A stretch of 20,403 nucleotides of DNA from CBDCGW01 sp964430745 (lineage in GTDB: Bacteria > Acidobacteriota > UBA890), in assembly GCA_964430745.1 (NCBI GenBank), contig CAYSHI010000092.1, forward strand, positions 1-20,403, in the 5' to 3' direction. The first letter of the stretch is position 1, and each line of letters begins with the position of its first letter. Below the pieces are notes generated by a model, which made no database searches, was not told the DNA's origin, and was given only the letters and a program-made list of their open reading frames with translations. This document shows, piece by piece, positions 16,413 through 20,403 of this stretch. A program made the translations under genes and the position numbers.

Positions 16413-17450
16413 TCAGGCGCACAGGCGGGTAACCAGGTCGCTGGTCACCCGGGCCATTGTCGTTACCATGGGAATTGTCTGTTCGTAATGCATTCGCGCC
16501 GGCCCGAGCACGCCGAGCGCCCCGAGAGAATGGGGACCCGAGCGATAGCCCGCGGCGACCAGGGCGCACCCTCCGAGCGCTTCCGGAAGGCCGTCGCGGC
16601 CGATCAGAACGTGCGCGCCGAAACCGGTGCCGCACTCGGCAAGCAGGCGACTCAGCTCGCTGCGCTGCTCGACGACGGCGAAGATCTCCGGCAATCCCGC
16701 CCGCTCCGCGAGATCGGGGCTATCGAGCAGATGAAACGCACCCTCGACGAAAACCGCGGCCTGGTCGATGGCCTCTCCGAGCGAACGGCGCACCAGACGC
16801 ACGGCGAGGATTTCTCCCCGCTGCGCGGCCGGAGTCTCATGACGGCGATCGACCCGGTCGCGGAGCTGCCGCAGCGTCTGCCCGGCAAAGCGCCGGCGCA
16901 GATAATCCGCCGCCTTCTCGAGCTCCTCGTCGGCCAGCGGCTCCCGGAACGACACGGTGCGGGTGTGAACTCTGCCGCCGGTGGTAACGAATACCACCGA
17001 AACGCGCTCACGACCGACGCGCACCAGCTCGACGTGGTGAATGTCAGCCTCGGCCGGCGGCGGCGCGAGCACCATGCCGACATGCTGGGTCATCTCCGAA
17101 AGCATCGAGCAAGCCCGCTGCAGCACCGCGTCGAGCTCCGGTTGCGCCTCGTCGAGCTGCTCGCGGATGCTGCCCTCGTCGATGGGCTGCAATTCGCCCT
17201 GCTGCATCAGGTGCCCCACGTACGCAACATAGCCGCCCGCCGTCGGCGTGCGTCCGGCCGATGTGTGCGCCTGCGTCAGATACCCTTGTCTCGCCAGCTC
17301 AGCCATGGCGTTGCGCACCGTCGCCGAGCTCACCTTCTCGGAAAGCTTGCCGGCCACGGTGGCGGAGCCCGCCGGTTGCCCGGTGGCGATGAAGTGGCGC
17401 ACGACGACATCGAGAATGGCCGCGCCGCGGGGGCTGAGATTGGTGCTCAT
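16413..17450 (-). CDS. hrcA: HrcA heat-inducible transcription repressor
   Basis: HrcA represses chaperone operons by binding the CIRCE operator, and in known systems its folding depends on GroE, which links repression to chaperone capacity. The 345-residue product is of normal length. The N-terminal winged helix (about 1-75) has VSSATVRNAMAELARQGYL and HTSAGRTPT, the family hallmark. The GAF-like domain and dimerisation region follow, including LARVTSDL at the C-terminus. The ATG at 17450 follows 17 bp after a CIRCE element, so it is almost certainly self-regulated. It heads the operon hrcA-grpE-dnaJ-rsmE. A four-codon reading frame (ATG 17461, stop overlapping the hrcA ATG) precedes it. Confidence 0.96.
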   Translation of the reverse strand: MSTNLSPRGAAILDVVVRHFIATGQPAGSATVAGKLSEKVSSATVRNAMAELARQGYLTQAHTSAGRTPTAGGYVAYVGHLMQQGELQPIDEGSIREQLDEAQPELDAVLQRACSMLSEMTQHVGMVLAPPPAEADIHHVELVRVGRERVSVVFVTTGGRVHTRTVSFREPLADEELEKAADYLRRRFAGQTLRQLRDRVDRRHETPAAQRGEILAVRLVRRSLGEAIDQAAVFVEGAFHLLDSPDLAERAGLPEIFAVVEQRSELSRLLAECGTGFGAHVLIGRDGLPEALGGCALVAAGYRSGPHSLGALGVLGPARMHYEQTIPMVTTMARVTSDLVTRLCA

Positions 17451-17467
17451 CGGTTACTCATTCGCTG

Positions 17468-17494
17468 TTAGCACTCAGGTAAGTCGAGTGCTAG
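17468..17494. promoter_or_regulatory. CIRCE operator (HrcA binding site)
   Basis: TTAGCACTC, a 9-nt spacer, and GAGTGCTAG match the CIRCE consensus TTAGCACTC-N9-GAGTGCTAA at 17 of 18 positions; only the last base differs. It lies 17 bp from the hrcA start and overlaps the predicted transcription start of the hrcA operon. The PBP gene lies on its other side, starting 82 bp away. Confidence 0.95.
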
Positions 17495-17499
17495 AAACC

Positions 17500-17528
17500 A
17501 TGGAACAATGGTCTCGAAAGCCTGTCAA
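17500..17528 (-). promoter_or_regulatory. Promoter of the hrcA-grpE-dnaJ-rsmE operon
   Basis: On the minus strand a perfect TTGACA (17528-17523) is followed after 17 bp by TTCCAT (17505-17500), a weak -10. Transcription would start inside the CIRCE element, the usual geometry for HrcA repression. Confidence 0.5.
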
Positions 17529-17576
17529 GCTGGGTGCCGCACCCGGCTCGAGGGGCCGCCAGGCGCGCAGGGCCCC

Positions 17577-20300
17577 ATGCTAACATGGCTCAAAATGTCC
17601 TCATCGTCGGAAAAACCGAAACCTGGGCGCAAGCGCGCTTCTGAGCCCCGTACCCGGAAGCCCTCCGCCCGCCGTGCGCCCGCATCGAACGCCGCCAAGT
17701 CGACGGCCGAACCGAAGGCGAAGGCACCCGCCGCGAAGCCGAAGGCAGCCGCGAAGGCGAAGGTGTCGGCAGGGAAGCCGAAGGCAGCTGCAGGGAAGTC
17801 CAAGGCGACCACCCCGAAGCCGAAGCCAGCCGCCACGAAGCCCAAGGCAGCCGCCGGCACAACGAAGGCGACCGGCGGCGACCAGGACTCAGGGCCACCC
17901 GTCGCGCCCCCCGGCGACGGCAGGATTTCAACGCTTCTGCGACCTCGCAATGTCTTGATCGCGGCGCTGCTGTCGATCATCGTCGGCGCCGGAGTGGGTA
18001 TGGCGATGGTCTACCTGCCGGATCCTACACAGGTCCGCGTGTTGGAGAACTACGAGCCCAACATGCAGGTCGTTCTCTACGACGGCGAAGGCGAAGTGTT
18101 CGCCGAGCTCGAGGCCAGGGAGCGCCGCAAGCTGGTGGCATACCGCGACATCCCCGAGCAGCTGCGCAATGCGTTGCTGGCGAGCGAAGACAGCCGTTTC
18201 TTCTGGCACGTCGGCATCGACCCGATCGGCGTCCTCGGCGCCGTCCGCGAAAATATCACCGACGGATTCGGCGCCCGCGGCGCCAGCACCATCACCATGC
18301 AGCTCTCCCGCGGCATGGGATGGTCGAGCCCTGAAAAGACGGCCGTCCGCAAGCTCGTCGAGGCCTTCTACTACGCCTTGCAGACGGAGCGCTACTTCTC
18401 GAAAGAACGCATCCTCGAGCTGTACATGAATCAGATTTTCATGGGCCACGACGCCTACGGGTTCGGCGCCGCCGCCGAGCTTTACTTCGACAAGGAGCTC
18501 GATGAGCTGACGCTCGCGGAGTCGGCCCTTCTCGCCGGAATCGTGCAACGTCCCAACGACTACTACCCGCTCGACCGCAACCAGGAGCGTGCCTTCCGCC
18601 GCCGCGACCTGGTTCTCGGACGCATGGTCACCGAGGGCTACATCACCCCGGAGGAGCGGGAGGTCGCGCGCGCCGAGCCGCTCGATCTCGCCGACAACGA
18701 CCGCAGCGAGGAGCTCGGCGCGTACTTCACCGAGGAGATCCGCCGCACGCTCATCGACGAGTACGGCAGCGATTACCTGTACAGCTCGGGCATGCGCGTC
18801 TCGACGACACTCGACCCACGCATCCAGTCGATCGCCCAAAAGGCGCTCGACGAGGGACTGCGCATCACCGACAAGACGCAGGGTTGGCGCGGCGTCGAAC
18901 GCAATGTGCTCGACGAGAGCATCCACCCGATGGAGCACGACGAGCCGCGCTGGGATCGGCCGATCGCGCCGGGCGACTACGTCCCGGCCATCGTGCTCGA
19001 ATCGACCAACGAGCGGGCGCGCGTGCGGGTGGGCTCGTACATCGGTGAGATCACGCGCGAGGGCGCCGCCTGGACACGTTTCGGCAGGGCCGAGAACGTG
19101 CGGCTCGAACGACTGCTGCGGGCCGGCGACCGCATCTCCGTGCACGTTACGGAGGTCATCGACGAGGCGACTCTCGGGCTCGAGCTCGACCAGGAGCCGG
19201 AGATCGAAGGCGCCCTACTCGTCGTCGAAAACTACTCCGGAGAGATCAAGGCAGAGGTCGGCGGACGACGTTTCGACGACAGCGAGTTCAACCGCGCCCG
19301 CCAGGCCGTGCGCCAGACCGGCTCGGGCTTCAAGCCCTTCGTCTACGCCGCCGCGCTCGATGCCGGGCGCACCGCCGGGGACCTCATCGTCGACATGCGC
19401 TCGGCTTTCGCGGACGGCAACCGGCAGCCCTACGAGCCCAAGAACCACAACGACGAGTACGTCGGCATCACCACCTACACCGAGGCGTTGGCACGCTCAC
19501 GCAACGTCGTGGCGGTGGCCGTGCAGCAGAGCGTCACCGCGGGCAATGTCATCGAGATGGCCCGCAACCTCGGCATCACCGCCAACTTGCAGCCCTACCT
19601 GTCGCTGGCGCTGGGTGTGGTCGACGTCTCCCTGTGGGAGATGACGCGCGCCTACGCCGTGTTCGCCAACGGCGGCGTGCGTGTCGAGCCCCATCGCATC
19701 CGCCTGGTCGTCGACCGGGAGGGCCGCCCCCTGAACGTAGCTCAGCGACAATCGCAGCAGGTCATGGACGCCGAAGTCGCCTACCTGATGGTGCGCATGC
19801 TCGCCAACGTCATCGAGTACAGCTTCGACGGCGGCAGGCAAGGTGGCAGCGGGCGGCGGGCCCGCGGCCTGGGAGCCGAGATCGGCATGGAACTGGCCGG
19901 CAAGACGGGAACGACCGACGAGTACTCCGACGCCTGGTTCATGGGCTTCTCGCCGTACCACACGATCGGTGTGTGGGTCGGCAACGACACCAAGAAACCC
20001 ATCGGCGCGGGGCGCGAAGGCGCCAACACCGCGCTGCCGATCTGGATGGAAGTCATGCGAGCCGCCAGCGAAGGGCTCGAGCCCCGGAAGTTCGAACAAC
20101 CGGTAGGCGTCGTGCTGCGAACCGTCGACGCGCGCACCGGCCTGCTGTCGAGCAACGCCTGCGGCCCGTCCGTGGTCGTCGCCTACCTCGACGGCACCGA
20201 ACCGACACGCGTGTGCACCGAGCAAGAAGCCCGCATCCTGGCGATGAACGAGTACCAGCAAGCCTACTTCATCGACCAGATCCGCAGCGGCGGCCGGTAG
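17577..20300 (+). CDS. Class A penicillin-binding protein (PBP1A type)
   Basis: This bifunctional inner-membrane enzyme polymerises and cross-links peptidoglycan. Residues are counted from the alternative ATG at 17595. The cytoplasmic tail (1-95) is strongly basic and Lys/Ala/Pro-rich, and one membrane span lies at about 119-141. The GT51 glycosyltransferase domain has EDSRFFWHVGID (catalytic Glu about 198), GASTITMQL and RILELYMNQIFMG. An intervening OB-like region precedes the transpeptidase domain with SGFK (nucleophile Ser about 577), SRN (about 635-637) and KTGTT (about 770). All catalytic motifs are intact. The residue before GSGFKP is Thr rather than the usual Pro. The C-terminus adds about 100 residues after KTGTT with two cysteines. 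The start is uncertain among ATG 17577 (AGGG 4 nt upstream), 17595 and 17508. The gene is divergent from hrcA. Confidence 0.95.
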   Translation: MLTWLKMSSSSEKPKPGRKRASEPRTRKPSARRAPASNAAKSTAEPKAKAPAAKPKAAAKAKVSAGKPKAAAGKSKATTPKPKPAATKPKAAAGTTKATGGDQDSGPPVAPPGDGRISTLLRPRNVLIAALLSIIVGAGVGMAMVYLPDPTQVRVLENYEPNMQVVLYDGEGEVFAELEARERRKLVAYRDIPEQLRNALLASEDSRFFWHVGIDPIGVLGAVRENITDGFGARGASTITMQLSRGMGWSSPEKTAVRKLVEAFYYALQTERYFSKERILELYMNQIFMGHDAYGFGAAAELYFDKELDELTLAESALLAGIVQRPNDYYPLDRNQERAFRRRDLVLGRMVTEGYITPEEREVARAEPLDLADNDRSEELGAYFTEEIRRTLIDEYGSDYLYSSGMRVSTTLDPRIQSIAQKALDEGLRITDKTQGWRGVERNVLDESIHPMEHDEPRWDRPIAPGDYVPAIVLESTNERARVRVGSYIGEITREGAAWTRFGRAENVRLERLLRAGDRISVHVTEVIDEATLGLELDQEPEIEGALLVVENYSGEIKAEVGGRRFDDSEFNRARQAVRQTGSGFKPFVYAAALDAGRTAGDLIVDMRSAFADGNRQPYEPKNHNDEYVGITTYTEALARSRNVVAVAVQQSVTAGNVIEMARNLGITANLQPYLSLALGVVDVSLWEMTRAYAVFANGGVRVEPHRIRLVVDREGRPLNVAQRQSQQVMDAEVAYLMVRMLANVIEYSFDGGRQGGSGRRARGLGAEIGMELAGKTGTTDEYSDAWFMGFSPYHTIGVWVGNDTKKPIGAGREGANTALPIWMEVMRAASEGLEPRKFEQPVGVVLRTVDARTGLLSSNACGPSVVVAYLDGTEPTRVCTEQEARILAMNEYQQAYFIDQIRSGGR
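17736..17851 (+). repeat. Short coding repeats in the basic tail of the penicillin-binding protein
   Basis: The unit AAGCCGAAGGCAGC occurs at 17736-17749 and 17775-17788, and with one change (AAGCCCAAGGCAGC) at 17838-17851, within a longer run of AAG/GCC/CCG codons. The units encode Lys-Pro-Lys-Ala-Ala blocks like those in histone H1-like bacterial tails. Confidence 0.7.
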
Positions 20301-20328
20301 CTCAGCTTACGAGAGATCGGTCAATCGA

Positions 20329-20403
20329 CGGGAAGGGCGTGGGCTCAATGCTGTCCTTTGGGTGAGGTAACAGGTTCACGGGAGGGGCGTGATCTCGATG
20401 CTG
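20329..20403 (+). repeat. Imperfect direct repeat at the right edge
   Basis: Two 25-bp copies (20329-20353 and 20379-20403) match at 21 of 25 positions, with starts 50 bp apart. Both contain GGGCGTG and end ATGCTG. The second copy touches the window edge, so the unit may be longer or continue as an array. The intervening 25 bp carry no recognisable gene, and no terminator is visible after the PBP stop codon. Confidence 0.5.

Noticed and set aside
17486..17496. CIRCE right arm read as an extended -10 (TGCTAGAAA) for the PBP gene
   Set aside because: TGCTA is part of every CIRCE consensus, so the match carries little information. No -35 or independent support was seen.
17928..19145. A 405-codon minus-strand frame opposite the PBP gene
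   Set aside because: The glycosyltransferase domain is intact on the plus strand, and the antisense product has no recognisable motif.

Overview
The window is about 20.4 kb of GC-rich bacterial chromosome with tightly packed housekeeping genes. I see no phage, IS element, tRNA, rRNA or CRISPR array. The gene set points to a Gram-negative lineage of the deltaproteobacterial / Desulfobacterota / Acidobacteria type: a DUF1844 protein, HrcA/CIRCE together with an HspR-like MerR regulator, a class A penicillin-binding protein, ComEC, and a TK1-type thymidine kinase. This placement is an inference from gene content and style, not from a phylogenetic marker.

Left part (1-9116): a left-truncated uvrA on the minus strand is divergent from a low-molecular-weight tyrosine phosphatase gene. 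A conserved-looking protein of unknown function follows, overlapping comEC. Thymidine kinase (tdk, minus) overlaps the comEC 3' end. Next come a divergent tatC, mazG on the minus strand, and a DUF1844 protein.

Central part (9117-17528): two chaperone operons converge. The plus-strand operon is dnaK - dnaJ paralogue - hspR-like MerR regulator - DnaC-like AAA+ ATPase. Its last three genes are joined by 4-bp start/stop overlaps. The minus-strand operon is hrcA - grpE - dnaJ - rsmE and lies behind a near-perfect CIRCE operator. This matches the Bacillus hrcA-grpE-dnaK-dnaJ-prmA-rsmE order with dnaK and prmA missing, so one DnaK machine appears split between two operons with two different repressors. 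The DnaJ encoded next to DnaK has HPG in place of the catalytic HPD motif and almost no Gly/Phe region. The DnaJ in the HrcA operon is canonical.

Right part (17577-20403): a class A penicillin-binding protein (PBP1A type) with a long Lys/Ala/Pro-rich cytoplasmic tail. An imperfect 25-bp direct repeat, spaced 50 bp apart, runs into the window edge.

The points most worth a second look are the HPG DnaJ paralogue, a TatC lacking residues normally needed for twin-arginine signal recognition, the split HspR/HrcA architecture with a helicase-loader-like ATPase in the dnaK operon, and the structured leader of dnaK. I found no clearly new defence or mobile system.
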